64,000 bases of DNA from Uloborus plumipes (taxonomy: Eukaryota; Arthropoda; Arachnida; Araneae; Uloboridae): positions 38,501 through 102,500 of the forward strand of contig JAXGGA010002156.1 of NCBI GenBank assembly GCA_038373865.1. Reading direction: 5' to 3'. The stretch's first letter is position 1. Every line of letters starts with the position of its first letter. Shown here piece by piece: positions 10,363-23,650 of this stretch. The translations under genes and the position numbers were made by a program. Below the pieces are notes generated by a model. It did no database searches and was not told the DNA's origin. It worked only from the letters and a program-made list of their open reading frames with translations.

Positions 10363-11747
10363 CTTTAAAAAAAAACTCAAGTTTGTTACTGAACCATGAA
10401 ATGCTACTTGTGGTTCAAACTGAGCACTTAATTTTCAAAGTAATATTTTCTAAACTCTGGTTATAATATGCTTTTTATGTGAATTCAATAGAAAGTTAAT
10501 GAATAGGTAGAAATAGTGGAGATCAGTTTGAAAAAAAAAGAAAGAAAAACTTTTCGTTAAATAACATTACGAATTTTAAACCATATATAGAATATGAAAA
10601 ACACCGCCAACTCGGTTATTTCGATACAGGGACTGCAGTTTCGTGCTTATTATGTACTCATCAGCATGGAATACGAAACTAGCCGAATTGGAGGCAAAAA
10701 TCCTCTTATAAAGCAAAGAGAGCCGAATAAAACTGGTAGCTAATGTGAAATTAGAACATCATGTTTGCATGTTCCTGTCTTAGCCCTTGCTTAGGGGCGG
10801 TAACTTATTGCTTCATATGTAGAGTAATAGCATGTTTACACGAATGTTTTGTTAGTAATAAAGTAGCTTCCTTTGCCGGCATGTTTGCCGATCAATATTT
10901 GTGTTACTTTAAAAGGTTAGTTTTAATCGTTAATTTGGTCTGGGAGATGAATATTTTGTCCCATAACCATGCATTAAATTTATAAAGTGTTTGCAAAAGA
11001 GTAACTTTTTTACTGTTCATAATAGCCTTAAATATTTTAAAGATAAACTGATAGAACCTCTTTCTTTAAGAATCAATTATTTATTTAGCTATTTTCCGCA
11101 ATCCAAAAGTAATCCCTCATTAAAAATTCTATACATATTTTGTAATCCTTTCTCGACATCTTATCTAATATTTTATGATGTTGGTTAAGACATCTTCAAG
11201 AAACTGCTTTTACTTTCCCCATTACCTAGCTTTTTTTTTCTTTTTCTTAACTTTTAATATTTATTTTTATGACGAAAAAAATTCTATCTCGCAAAATAAA
11301 GACACATTACTCTCGAGAGATAGAGAGATAGGAACGAAAGAATTCAGTTTCTTCTCCAAACGGGAAATTTAAGGGGAAAAACATTATTATTTTGTATCTT
11401 TTGTACAATTTGCTGTATGTTTTTGACTGATGAAAAATAAGAAAAGAAAATGAAATATTTCAATGAAACATTAGAGAAGACTTTATCAAAATGTTTCTAA
11501 GAGCATAAAGCATATAAATAAGTTTTATGTTGAAATAAAAATTCTAAACTATGTAGAAAGACTTCTCCAATTAGTTTCAGATTCTCTCTTTTAGATTAAC
11601 TATTGATTTGTTATAATTATATAAATGTTCAGTTAGCAAATTTATTTTTACACAAAAGATGACAATTTTATTATATTATGGCATTTTTGTTAACAACTAA
11701 AATTATAAAATATTATTATACTAATACTAAAATGGAAAGGTACATAT
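10363..11747. other. Intronic stretch, no feature seen
   Basis: Part of the intron between exons C and B. AT-rich, with scattered short frames that match nothing I know. Confidence 0.55.
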
Positions 11748-12819
11748 TAGGGATGTACCGATATAATCAAATTGGCCGATTACTGATTACCGATTAATCG
11801 GTTTATGATAATTGGCGGATTAATCGGTTAAGCCGATCAATGATCAGAATGATTATTTTTAATAATACTAATTTCACCATCACTGTTTTTTCGTGTTTTT
11901 TACAATTCCGATTTCAGAAATACGTAGTCACTTATTTATTTCTGAGAAAAGATGTTTTTCCCATTTTTTTAATTTTTCTCAAAACAATTTCCACATTTTA
12001 TCAAATTTATTTGAACCAATTTTATATTATTGTCAATAAAATTACATTAATACACTAGAAATGAAAAAAAAAAAAAAAGATGGCTGTGGCACTTTAATTT
12101 AGGAGTGCTCTTTACTTAAATTTATTTTTCAATTATAAGTAGCCATTTAATTCAAGATTTTTATTCTTTGAAAATTAGAGGTTATCTAAAAGCATTATGC
12201 TAATGAGAAAAGTGCATGTACATGAAAATGTTACAAAGTTGTCTGTGCGTGTATATTTATTCAAAATAGGAAACATAAATTATTAAATCATTTTCTCAAC
12301 TGAGATTTTTTTTATATGTAATTCTTCTAATTATTTGTTTTGTTTTTACTCACTACACTTTCGTACTGCATGCTATTGTTGCGTTTGAAAAAAACATTTA
12401 TTTATCGTTTATAATTTTTTTTATCATAGTTTCTTGTTCAAGCACCTTTGAAGTAATTTATTCAAAATATTTTTCCGCCGTTTGATTAGAAAAAATTGAG
12501 GGACTATAATGGAAATGAATCCATGTTTTCGTATTCCAATTTAAAAGTTTAGGAATTGACCAGAGGATTACCTTTTAATATATCATTCAGTTTTACGCAT
12601 TGGATGAAATACTTGTTTTGTTTCTTTTAACTCTGTACACTTTCATACTGCATGATATAGTAGGGATTTTAGAGTTACATTTATTTACTGTTAATAAAAC
12701 TATTTATCATAGTTTCTCGGTGAGAGTATACTTTTAAAAACTACGCAAATAAAAATTTATTTTCGCCGATTAATCGGTATAATTTTGCCGATTATGGTAA
12801 CTTAATCGGTGCATCCTTA
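11748..12819. mobile_element. hAT-like non-autonomous element, about 1.07 kb
   Basis: Left end TAGGGATGTACCGAT and right end, inverted, TAAGGATGCACCGAT. Subterminal CCGATTAATCGG repeats sit at both ends (11797-11850 and 12765-12812). Candidate 8-bp duplications (GTACATAT and TTACATAC) match imperfectly. The TAGGGATG(C/T)ACCGA terminus is typical of hAT elements. Interior AT-rich, no transposase. Confidence 0.75.
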
Positions 12820-15158
12820 TTACATACTGATTTTTTTTTTTTTGAAGTAACGTATTACAGAACACAGCATTCCGTGCGCTCAAATAACGTTCTTGTATCA
12901 CTAGCACAGAAGTTGTATGCACTGATGTTCAAAAATGAAGGGCATTTTGCAAAATCAGCAAATAAATGAAACAAAAAGGTAGAGCGGAATGAAATGCCAA
13001 TCAGGAGATTAACTAGAATCAGGAGCTTTTACAAATTTGAATACATGCAGCTAGGCATGGCGGGGGATAGTTACAGCGGGGTAATTAACGATATCAGGGT
13101 GAGCTTAGTATCTCTGGTAGAGTGATTGTAATGCGTGCATCAGTTTAAACGGCATCGAGTTGAGCCTCAGTGAGAAATGGAGAAAACTCATTCTCTTTGA
13201 CGGTATCATGACAATTTAAGTTGAGGTCGAGTTATTGAAAATATTGAAATTGATTGAAGCTTGGCAGAAGTAAATGCGGTCTGCGGGATTGATGAGAGCT
13301 TCGTTTTATGACTTCGGAGAGAATTTCAAACTGCAAGAACAGCTGTCTAACGGTTCAGCAGTGTTCGTCCACTAGCAACACAGCAGTTGGTTGACAAGAA
13401 AACAAAGACAGCAAATAACGGGAGCACTATTAAAACACATCGAACAGACTATTGTACAATGTACAGTCATAGAAAAAAAAACAAAACACTCGCTCGTATT
13501 CGAAGACTATTAACACTAGAGACACGTGTAATATGTTATTTTTTCAGGAATAATGTGTTCTATAAATTTCTATTGGTAAATTGTTATTAAGGGGTCGTCT
13601 TCATATAAAAATCGGCATCAACTTTAAAATTTTCTATGAAAACCCCCCTTTTTTATCGCATATTTGTGATCAGCAACATCATTTAACTTTGTATACCAAA
13701 TTGTTTTAAATTTGCTCCAGCCGTTGCTTCACAATTGAACTGAGAAAAAACCGCCCGTAATGTTAAAAATATTTTTGATACTTGGGCATATAATACCTAA
13801 ACCACGATAGGTACGGCAAAGTTTGTTTTTTTATATCAAAGTATGAACCAACCCAACAATAAAAACGTCATTGATTTCCTCTCAGATAAAATTTTGAATT
13901 TTTTATGAATTTTGAAATTAATATTTGAGAAAATGATGATCTGGAACCATATAATATTTTGATGGAGAAACAATCTAGAAGGGGTTTCAAAGGAGAATCC
14001 AAAATGGGAGCTCAAAATATCCAGCAGTTTTTGAGATATGCTAAAAGAACCATTTTTAGGGACTATATACAACTGTGCAAACTGAAACAATAGCAAGGAA
14101 TTTCTATTCAAAGAAAGAGGAATATGCTTATCCACCAGTAGCAGAACATGCTCAGCGTTTTTATATAGTATTTAGTTTTCAACAGTTATAATATGTTGAA
14201 AGCGAAACGCAAATAAAAATGCTGAGTATATTTAAAAACTGGTAGACAATCATAATTTTTTGTCCATTAATTAGAAGTCTGCATTCATGCAACATGTAGC
14301 AATTCAGAAAACTTTTTACGCGGACACTTGATTTTCATGGAAAACTGTGGTGTCTCGAAAGGTTATTTGCAATAATTTGTGAAGGTTAGACGTTTTTTTT
14401 TAATTCTGAGCCACGGTTTTGACATTTTTGCCAATCCTAATACAGTAGTTTATATAAATACAAGAGGTTACTTTTAAGTTGTAACCTCTCTCCAAAGGGT
14501 GTGTGCTGCAACGGTTAGTGCGTAGCTAAAAATATGCATCCATCTTTGTTTAATAAAAAAGATAGAATGTTGCGTTTTTCCCTTGAACTCTACACAGTAG
14601 GGTTTTCTCTTCCAAATTTCAAAAAAAAAGATTATAACTTTAACAAAGCCCGAGAATTTTTAATTAATTACGAAACGCAAACGTATTATTGCGAGTAGCT
14701 TTAGGTAATTTAATCAAGAAAATATGATTTGTCCACTCTTTGTAAATTTCTACCTTGAAAGTAGCCTTTTAAATGTGGTGGTGGTCCCTAAATCTTTGGT
14801 CGGTCATAACTTTTGTTCTACTGGTCCTAAAGTGATGCCGCTTGGTACCCAGCGTACTTTTGGCCCTCCGCACCTAATTATGTAACCAAATGTAGGGGTT
14901 CCCATTTGAAAATTCAGACTTTGAGTTCATTTCACTTTGTATATAGCCCCTTATCAAAATTTTACTCACATAGTTTTAAAGAAGACTTTAATCCATGCCC
15001 AAAGACACCTTTCTTTTGTTCTTGGCAAGTATAGCAGCCGAATAATTCAGAGTGTTTCGTTTCTTTTTTTTTCTATGACTGTACAACCACAATCGCCTTT
15101 TATCGTAGTGTGTGCCTGCTAATCAGATCAGCTGTTGGAGACGGAGAATACTGAGCGC
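12820..15158. other. Intronic stretch, nothing assignable
   Basis: Moderately complex sequence near 13000-13450 and 14760-14940 may be old transposon remains. I found no frame, terminus or paralog within the window that proves it. Confidence 0.5.
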
Positions 15159-15382
15159 ATGGATTGAATATGCCTGCATGGTCTCATTGAGCATGTTTGG
15201 GACTTTAGAGGAATATGCTTGACAGCTGATAATTTTTGACCAGTTCTGATTCCGGAGCTGCGATTGGAGTTACAAAGGGATGAACCCTAATGCCTCAACA
15301 ACTCATTGATGAAATCATATTTAGCATCTGCAGACGATATGAAACTTACACAGCTGTGATAGAAGCTCATATCCTTTACTAA
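15159..15382 (+). pseudogene. Tc1-like transposase C-terminus relic
   Basis: One plus-strand frame reads MD, a stop, then ICLHGLIEHVWDF. After a frame change it continues TLMPQQLIDEIIFSICRRYE, then TAVIEAHILY and a stop. These match the end of Tc1-type transposases: DLNPIEHVWD with the last catalytic acidic residue, then PQxLIxxLIxSMxRR and HTxY at the C-terminus. Two stops and at least one frameshift make it inactive. The N-terminal part was not recognised upstream. Confidence 0.75.
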
Positions 15383-15487
15383 AGGCTGGATATTGTTTGC
15401 TGAACATCTAATATGAGAGATATATACCTTCCGTCGCATTGAGCTTTATGCTACTTATTCAATAACCAGTAGCAAATACCTTAACGT

Positions 15488-15560
15488 TTATAACGTTTTA
15501 AGCTGTGTTACAAGTTATAACCATTTACAACTTTAAAAACGAAGTGTGCTACTTCGAAGT
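15488..15560. repeat. Partial copy of the CCCAGGTAG MITE
   Basis: GTTATAACCATTTACAAC and the end AAAACGAAGTGTGCTACTT match the right half of the 108-bp family at 1264, 29641 and 49321. The left terminus is missing or decayed. Confidence 0.55.
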
Positions 15561-15659
15561 TATTCGTACCTTCAATTTTTTGTTTTTGTTTTGAGAAACT
15601 GTTTCTTACATTACCCGAGCTATTTCTTCTTATCGATCCTATGGCAATATTTCGATTGA

Positions 15660-15850
15660 TTTATGTGAGTAAGCAACGCGCTTCTCCAAAAGTGGGGAAG
15701 GGGGTGAGGGGAGGAGCGAACGGCGCGCAAAGGAGGGGGCAGTTGACCCCTGGAAGTGCTCGAAAGAGGTTGGAGGTCTCGTCCGTTGACACGGAGTTGC
15801 GTTTCTTCTCGCGAGTCGAGATGGTGTGCTTCCTTGCAGGCTAGGCTTAT
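15660..15850. other. GC- and purine-rich segment of unknown nature
   Basis: A GC-rich patch in an AT-rich intron, with GGGG-rich runs on the plus strand near 15691-15741. Open frames exist on both strands (plus 15641-15844, minus 15620-15871) but neither resembles a known protein. It lies just before the 15878 repeat. It could be an old retroposon or a regulatory patch. Confidence 0.3.
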
Positions 15851-15877
15851 ACTAGAATGACTTACTTGCACTAAGTC

Positions 15878-16022
15878 ACTACGGCGGAGCCATAGAGCTC
15901 CAGCAGTCAGCGATCTCCTATCGCCAAGTAGGCTGTGACGTTTTATCTAGCTCGTTTTTCATAGGCTAGCGTTATGCTGACGTCACGATGTTTTTGTCAA
16001 GAAACTTCGCATTTTAGTATAG
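15878..16022. repeat. About 145-bp dispersed repeat, copy 1
   Basis: Shares CAGTCAGCGATCTCCT, TAGGCTGTGACGTTT, CTAGCTC, CATAGGCTA and GCTGACGTCACGA, in the same order, with 29435-29594. Non-coding. Class unknown (SINE or MITE). Confidence 0.75.
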
Positions 16023-18252
16023 TCTTACTCATCTGTATTATTCATTATCTCATCATCATCCGTTTAAATAAGAATTGTAAATAAAAACTTTGCTGTCTAC
16101 AATCAGGCCCAATCGTGTACTCAATCACACGTCTTCAGCATCAGTAAACTGCCCCCGCTCGGCCAGCTCTGACAATTTACAAAGCTTTTTAGCAGCGTCA
16201 TATTGAGAAACCCGTCTCGTCATTAATTTTGCACTCCAGTCAATCTAACGTATGCTTATTACCATAGTAGGATTTTCACAATAGCATGTATCTTCGAGTA
16301 TCTTGTGTTTCACTCCTGAAATCACTTCAACTGTTGCGCTTTTGATCTGTATGTATCATTCATGTGTATTTTTTAAGAAAACAAATAATTACAACTTAAA
16401 TGCAAAATTTAAAATCATCAGTGAATAATTGAACCTTTTATTTCAAGAAACAGTCAAGTGGCTAGCTCTAAACGTTTAAAGAAGCCTCCCCCCCTTTTTT
16501 TAATCGATCAGTTGGAAAATATACGACATTAGATATATTTCTTTTTGTAAAAAGTGTTGTAATTGTGATTGAGTAATTTAGTGTAAACTGTCTAAATATG
16601 AATGTTTTCATAAAAGTAGAAATTTTGCCGTTTTACAGATTTTTGAAATAAATAACTTGAGTACAATTTCGACTTTTGTTATGAAACATTACTTTTAACT
16701 TTTAATAAATTAGACACATTACTTCCTTAGCATACAAAAAGATTAAAAATTATTACTGCGTTTAGTTGTTATGGTTTGCATGTTTTTAATTACTACGTGA
16801 ATTATACATAAAACCGCAAAATAAATGCGGTATTGCTGATATTTTTTAAAAATAATAACCGATTTAAAGACAAAGACAATAAAAGGAAACAAAACTTCAA
16901 TTATAGAAAAACTTTCGATAAAAAGAAATACTTTTAGGATACCTCACCCCAACAAAACCTTGCTATTTAATGACAGTAGAAATGAAGCACTTCGCACTTT
17001 ATTCAAACAATCATAGGTTCATAAATCAACGCAAGATTGTTTGACAGTTGCTCGTTGGCAAACATTGCAATTTACTTGTAACTTGGAGAACGAGGAAACA
17101 ATGTAATCGACATTTCTCTCCCTGACACCATAAACCGAATGAGAACAAGTACGACAGCCGGCGATTACAGCATGAGACAGGAATAGGTAACAATTAAATT
17201 ACTGTGTATGTCGTGTTGGCTTACGTTATAATTTGAGTCAATCTCTTGTTCTAGTAAAGTTTGTGTTCACGAACTTAATATTACTGACAAGAATAGTTAT
17301 TGTGATGTTGAAATGTACAGTCTGTTTATAAATTCTTACACTTATAAAGAAAATTTGTTTAAGCAACAAAAACTGTTTAAGCCTTTATTATTTTTTTTTG
17401 TGTCTTGATCCTTATCTCATCGAGTTTTATTTTCCTCTAGTATGATGTAATAAGGCATGTACGTGGAGCACTTTGAAAACTGAACATGACGTCTATGGAG
17501 AAAAAAACTGTTAGAGGTTTTAAGGGCCAGCCACAGATAATTTGGTTTTAACACGTATTTAAAATGATAATAAGACTTTATCTATAATATCAAAATTGGT
17601 ACTGTTTTTGTACAATTTCTGTCTCTGTGTGTGTGTGTTTGTAATCCTACTCCTCCAGATTGTAATGTCTCCCGAGACGATTCATGTATGCTAGATACAA
17701 TATATCCTAGCCAAGCCAAAGCGCCTAGTCCCACCCTTCTACACTTTAATGAGCCGGAGATATAACTTGACAACAATACCATTAAAATCACCAATTACCA
17801 TCCGGGGTAGCGTCAATTCGGGCAACTTATAGCCAATTTGGTCGTTAAACTTAGTAGAAACTGCCAAATTTGGCGAAATATTGCTAAGACACTGGCAGAA
17901 AGGAGGCAGAACTTCAGATTTCGAGGTTGTCGGCTGTATACCGAGGCAGTGAAGCGAAGCCCCCGAAGTGCACCAAACCAGTGATGGCGAGTTAAAGACC
18001 GAACAACTGTGGACACCAAACATCTGTAGATGGACGGTTGTAATAAAACCCTCACTTCTCATTAGATTATTTTTGGCTGTGTAAGTCTGGCAAGAAGCTG
18101 CAAAACATTACTAGTGAAAAGTGGTAATAATGGGTAATGTTACTGCTATTTAAAGCTGTTCTTTAAAATATTACACTAAAGTTCTTTTCGTATCAGATAA
18201 AACGTATTGTGAAAGGGAGAGAGAAGACATAAATACTGTAAAGAGGAAGTTG
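16023..18252. other. Intronic stretch, mostly unassigned
   Basis: No gene seen. The part at about 17740-18060 is less AT-rich and has two overlapping minus-strand open frames without recognisable motifs. It may be an old retroposon. A short GT repeat lies near 17620-17640. Confidence 0.5.
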
Positions 18253-18265
18253 CCTTATCAAGACA

Positions 18266-18550
18266 TCACACACTCCAGGGTCCCCCGTACCTACCACAAC
18301 TCGTGGTTTAACCGGGATAGGGCCCTGAAGAGCGCTCTGTTCTTTTTGAACCAGAACCAAGGGTCAAGCAAACCCTTGGCCCAGCACCCCCAGAGATATC
18401 GTTTCACTTGGAGGACTTTGTGACCACGACATTTTTAACGACTCCCATCCACCATTAATCAAGACGGTGGATCTTTGATCGGCTGGGATCGAACCCGGGT
18501 TCCTTTCGGTCACGAGTCCGGCACCTTACCGATCGGGCTACCACGGCCCG
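18266..18550 (-). mobile_element. tRNA-derived SINE, copy 1
   Basis: The same 285-bp element as at 25581 and 58032, inserted in minus orientation and flanked by a perfect 13-bp direct repeat, CCTTATCAAGACA (18253-18265 and 18551-18563). The tRNA-like head is at the high-coordinate end. Its B-box region reads GGGTTCGATCCCAGCCGATC on the minus strand. Confidence 0.93.
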
Positions 18551-18974
18551 CCTTATCAAGACAGTATGGGATAAATACAACAACTAATCTTAGCATGTTC
18601 ATTACCAATGAAAAACAACATGAAAATCGTCACTCATTCCTAAGACTCTCACTTGCTAAGTTCCAATTTTTTTCAGAGTCAGCAGAATTAAAGCAATTAC
18701 AAATTGTTTTAGAAGCAATTAAGAGAAATTAGAAAAAAAACCGGATGCATTCAACAGCACTATCGAACCCGTTACTAATGCTGAAAACGAAGTAATATTT
18801 TCACGAACTGTCTGTGCCAAAACTAACCACAATAGTTGTTCCTTAAAATGATTCGGCGATAATTTTGTTCATTTTGAGCCCAAAACTAAATTTGTGATGA
18901 TGTGCAATAGAAGGCAAATCTTAATGACTTGGTAGGTTATCAGCAACATTAAAGATAAAATTCGTTTAAATTAC

Positions 18975-19149
18975 CTTCTGCTTGAGCCCAGTTAGCCAAA
19001 CAAGGTATTCTTGACTGAAAACTGCTCTCGCACTGCTCGTAAACTCCACTGTCATCAAGACCAACAGTCTCGAATCTTCCTTTAACGCCACATAGGAGTG
19101 CTGTTGCGCATGCTCCTGAATCTCCAACTTGACTATCTGTGTTGTACGT
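18975..19149 (-). CDS. Alkaline phosphatase, internal exon B (nucleophile exon)
   Basis: This 175-base exon encodes 58 residues plus one base: TYNTDSQVGDSGACATALLC, GVKGRFETVGLDDSGVYEQC, ending LANWAQAEG. The Ser of GDSGACAT sits where the family has the phosphorylated serine nucleophile (PDSAGTAT, Ser92 in mature human enzymes), and LCGVK follows as expected. Two Cys (VYEQC and RIPC) could be structural. The acceptor is TTTGCAG at 19151-19150. The donor GTAATT starts at 18974. Exon A ends phase 0 (YVALAK) and joins TYNTDS. Exon B ends in the middle of Gly and joins exon C as AEGKSTG. No stop or frameshift. The upstream intron starts about 300 bases before the tandem array. Confidence 0.96.
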
Positions 19150-20891
19150 CTGCAAAAGAATAAAGCAACATGTTAAAAAAATTGCAGCACTGACATTAGG
19201 TCTTTTATAGAATCAACCATAATATCAGTAATAAGGTTTAAAAGTACCATCTCTAACACAAATAAGTATTAGAGGTTAAGTTAATACTAGAGGAGTAAGC
19301 AAGCACAAATCAAATGGCTCTAAAATTGGACTAAATTTTAAGATCAATCAATTCTTAAGAGGCAGAAAAAACAGTAGCAATGGCTATATTTTTAACTCTA
19401 TCATGGGAAAAGCAGAAAAATATCACTTATGGCACTTTTTAGCGATTAGTTATTACACTATTTTACAGTTTGGTAGATCTGTTAATCTTGGTTAACAACT
19501 TGTTTTACGCAAAAGTCCATCAAAATGTAAAAAAATATGCATTATGACCAAAAAAGTAGCTTAAGTTTGACCTCTGAGAAATTGTTAGATTCCAATAGAA
19601 AAAAGTTGAAACCTAGAATACTGCAATTTTCTACTACTTTAGAATTTTTAACTATTCATAATGTTTTTTTAATTTAATATACAGTCTTAGTACAATTTAT
19701 GAGCTTAAAACTAGGAAGAATATAGATATTTTAAAAGGTTTACGTCAAAATAAGTTGTTTGAAGGCACTTCTTCAATATCCATAAACATTTCATGCATCA
19801 TCTGGCGAAACAGAATCCCAAACAAGGTGCAAGCGAGTGCATGCTTAAGATTTCACAACTCATATCTGCATATCACCCGCAAGAAAACTAAAGAACTTAT
19901 ACTTTGAAAAAAAAAAAAAAAAAAGAATCAGTGAAATAGAGATACGAGATTTGAAGAAAGAAGTAAGAGGAATATCTCTAAGTGAAATACGATGAAAGAT
20001 AGCCGGAGTATCCTTCAAGTCGATTATAACGATAAATTATTTACAAGTTAATGGTTTCCAATTACTTAAATTAATGATTTAGTAGACTATCTTACATTTT
20101 GGTAGAGCTGTTAATCTTGTGTAACTCGAAAAACCATCAACAAGTAAAATGATCTGTATTATCGCAAAAAATTAGCCTCAGTTGCCTGTGGCCAAGCACA
20201 TTGGTAAAATTTAGGGATATTAAGCTAATGCAAAATACTAACAACTGAGAAATTGTGATATGCCAACACGAAAAAAAGTTGAACTAGGGAATATTACCCG
20301 TGTACTCCTATTTTAAACATTTCAACTATTAAGAATGTTTTGAAATTTTAATATAGAGTCTTGATACACTTTATACGCTTAAAACTTGGAAGGGTGTTGA
20401 TATTTTAAAAAGTTTACTTCAAAATAAGTTGTTTGGAGACTCTTCTTAAATACTCATAAATGTTTCATGCATCATCCCAAACAAGGTGCAAGCGAGTACG
20501 AGCTTAAGTCTTCACAACTCATCTTTGCATATCACCCGCAAGAAAACCAAAGACAAACTTAGACAACTTAGACTTTGAAAAAAGAATCAGTGAAGTAGAG
20601 ATACGAGATTTGAAGAAAGAAGTAATGAGGAATATCTCCAAGTGAAATACGATAAAAGCCAGACTAAGCCTCTAAGTCGATAACAGCTAGGTTAATTTGC
20701 AAATTACGGATTTCCAATGACGTAAACTAATGACTTAGACACTATTTTAGTTTGAGAAATCTGTTTATCTTGGTTAAAAGCTTGTGTTACTTAAATGCCT
20801 ATTCAACAGGTGAAATAATCTGTATTATCACAAAAAAGTTGCCTCAATTTACTTTGAACAAAATTTAGAGATACCATGCTAATGTAAAATA

Positions 20892-21540
20892 CAGGGTGTC
20901 CACTCCTATCGTGGACCAATAGCTAATTTCTAAACCGTTAGAGATAAGCATATAGTTCATTTAGGAAAAAATCTCTAAATTACGAAAGGAATTTTGGGTC
21001 TATTCAATGTTTTTCAAAAAATCAAATTTTGAAAGAGTTACGAAATTTAAATTTTTATACAGCCCCCCAGTCCTATCAATCATATTTAGTAAAACATTCT
21101 TGACACTGTAACGTTTAAAACTAAAAAAAAATCACTCTTCTACCACAAAAATTGACCGAGTTATGACGTTTTGAAAAATCAAGATTTTGCATTATTTCAT
21201 GACGTCATCGAGCGATCGCTCAGATGACGTCATGAAATCATGCAAAATCTTGATTTTTCAAAACGTCATAACTCGGTCAATTTTTGTGGTAGAAGAGTGA
21301 TTTTTTTTTAGTTTTAAACGTTACAGTGTCAAGAATGTTTTACTAAATATGATTGATAGGACTGGGGGGCTGTATAAAAATTTAAATTTCGTAACTCTTT
21401 CAAAATTTGATTTTTTGAAAAACATTGAATAGACCCAAAATTCCTTTCGTAATTTGGAGATTTTTTCCTAAATAAACTATATGCTTATCTCTAACGGTTT
21501 AGAAATTAGCTATTGGTCCACGATTGGAGTGGACACCCTG
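20892..21540. mobile_element. Palindromic TA-flanked MITE (CAGGGTGTCC family), copy 1
   Basis: A nearly perfect 649-bp palindrome. It starts CAGGGTGTCCACTCC and ends in the inverse, with TA on both sides. The centre (about 21200-21242) has two copies of TGACGTCA around a short AGCGATCGCT core. The TA duplication suggests a Tc1-mariner type. Non-coding. Confidence 0.9.
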
Positions 21541-22234
21541 TATATTATCAACTGGAGAAATTGTCTGTTTAAAGCAGAAAAAAAAAGCTGAAATCGAGAA
21601 TACTGCCCATTAACTCCTACTTTTGTTTATTTTAAAGTTAATATACAGTTTTGGTACAATTTATGCTCTTAAGACTTGGGAGAGTAAAGATATTTTTAAA
21701 AGTTTGTGTCAAAATAAATTGTTTGGAGACGCTTCTTCAATGCTCATAAATGTTTCATGCATCATCCCAAACAAGGTGCAAGTGAGTGCGAGCTTAAGGT
21801 TTTCCCAACTCCATCATCTGCATATCACCCGCAAGAAACCAAAGTACTTATACTTTAAAAAAAGAAAAGAAAGAATCAGTGAAATAGAGATACGAGATTT
21901 GAAGAAAGAAGTAAGAGGAATATCTCTAAGTGAAATACGATGAAAGATAGCCGGACTATCCTGCAAGTCGATTATAACGATAAATTATTTACAAGTTAAT
22001 GGTTTTCAATTACTTAAATTAATTGATTCAGTAGACTATTTTACATTTGTGTAGAGCTGTAATCTTGTTTAAGTGAGTCGAAAAACGATCAACAAGTAAA
22101 ATGATCTGTATTATCGCAAAAAATTAGCCTCAGTTGCCTGTGGCCAAGCACATTGATAAAATTTAGGGATATTAAGCTAATGCAAACACTAACAACTGAG
22201 AAATTGCGAGTTGCCAACAGGAAAAATAAGTTAA

Positions 22235-23156
22235 CCCTGCTGCTGTGTTCGTCCCGAACATACGTATACTGTGTTCGGGTCCAAATGGACCCAACACATG
22301 TAATTTATTCCCTAACACCGCTTTTTTTTATATTTTTTCGAGTTTAATTGTTATATTTGATTTTATTAGAAACTTCCAAACATAAATCACTCAATTTTTG
22401 TATTTTATTTTACATATTTAATCCGAGAAAACACATAAATAAAATTTAAATATTATAGCAATTCCAGTTTTCGTACTAAAGAAAACTAACAAAATTATGT
22501 AAGCTGTCACTTTAAGAAATTTACTAGAAATTTTTAAGCTTAAAAAGAAGTGTTAAAAATGGAAATACAAACAGTACAACATTTGTATGAGATGTACAGA
22601 TTTATGTACAGAATCATATGCGCGGGGGAAGCGGCGGAGAGAGGGGGTAAAAGGGAATTCCCCTCAGATAGGCATAATTGCAGAGTTTGCAGTTCTATGA
22701 AAGTTAACCTTGAAACATTTTCACTGGTACTGATTTCAATTCATAGAAAGGAAGAAATGGTATTCAGAAAGAAAAAAAAAGAAGAAAAAAAATGAATGAA
22801 AGAAAAACAGAAGATAACCATTAAAAAAATATTTAAAAAACGTACAAAAACAATGAACAAATGTTTTATTTATTGTTTCATAAATTATGAATAAAATAAA
22901 CAAGCATAAAATTATTTTGTTTCTCTGATACATGCTTTTTAATCATATGGGTCCAAAAGGACCCGAACACAGTATTAGTAAACCTTTTTTTGACAAGTAG
23001 GGTTATACTTCAATCAAAACAAAAAAAATATGTGTGTAATATAACATGAAAATGAACACATTCATGAAGTTAAAACGTTATACCAACGTTACTCGAAAAT
23101 TTATAAGCAAATGAAATCTGTTTTGGGTCGAAAAGGACCCGAACACAGTAGCAGGG
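22235..23156. mobile_element. piggyBac-like non-autonomous element, 922 bp
   Basis: Ends CCCTGCTGCTGTGTTCG and its near-inverse CGAACACAGTAGCAGGG, flanked by TTAA (22231-22234 and 23157-23160). The related unit at 26728-26733 has a single TTAA at the same spot, a precise empty site. Subterminal GGGTCC..AAGGACCCGAACA repeats recur inside. No transposase. The TTAA target and CCC start fit piggyBac. Confidence 0.93.
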
Positions 23157-23260
23157 TTAAACTAGGGAATATTACCCGTGTACTCCTATTTTAAACTTTT
23201 AAACTATTGAGATTGTTTTTAAAATTTAATATACAGTCTTGATACAATTTATACGCTTAA

Positions 23261-23440
23261 GGCGGGAATTCAAGTGAAACACCATTGCAATCGCTTCGAG
23301 GCAATCGCAAATTGCAATCGCTACTGGAAGTAGTATTACATTAGAATCGCATCTCGTAGCGATTGCAACTTATCCAAATTTGGGAATTTGCAATTGCATT
23401 GGTGAGTTGCGATCGTCTGTGTTTCACTTGAATTCCTGCC
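23261..23440. mobile_element. 180-bp MITE, copy 1
   Basis: GGCGGGAATTCAAGTGAAAC at the left pairs with GTTTCACTTGAATTCCTGCC at the right, flanked by TTAA and TTAG. It matches 26834-27013 almost base for base. Units without it read CGCTTAAAACTTGG at this point. The target duplication is TTA or TTAA, so the superfamily is open. Confidence 0.88.
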
Positions 23441-23650
23441 TTAGACTTGGAAGGGTGTTGATATTTCAAAAAGTTTACTTCAAAATAAGTTGTTTGGAGA
23501 CACTTCTTCAATACTTATAAATGTTTCATGTATCATCCCAAACAAGATGCAAGTAAGTGCGAGCTTAAGTTTTCACAACTCATCTCTGCATATCACCCGC
23601 AAGAAAACTAAAGACAAACTTAGACAGCTTAGACTATGAAAAAAGAATAA

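Noticed and set aside
13387..13590. Possible Tc1 transposase N-terminus belonging to 15159-15382
   Set aside because: The wording around 13340-13450 is only vaguely similar to helix-turn-helix regions. The distance of 1.8 kb and lack of a consistent frame make it unsupported.
21623..21943. 106-residue frame, repeated at 26125-26358
   Set aside because: It recurs because the 645-bp unit recurs. It is not open in the other units.
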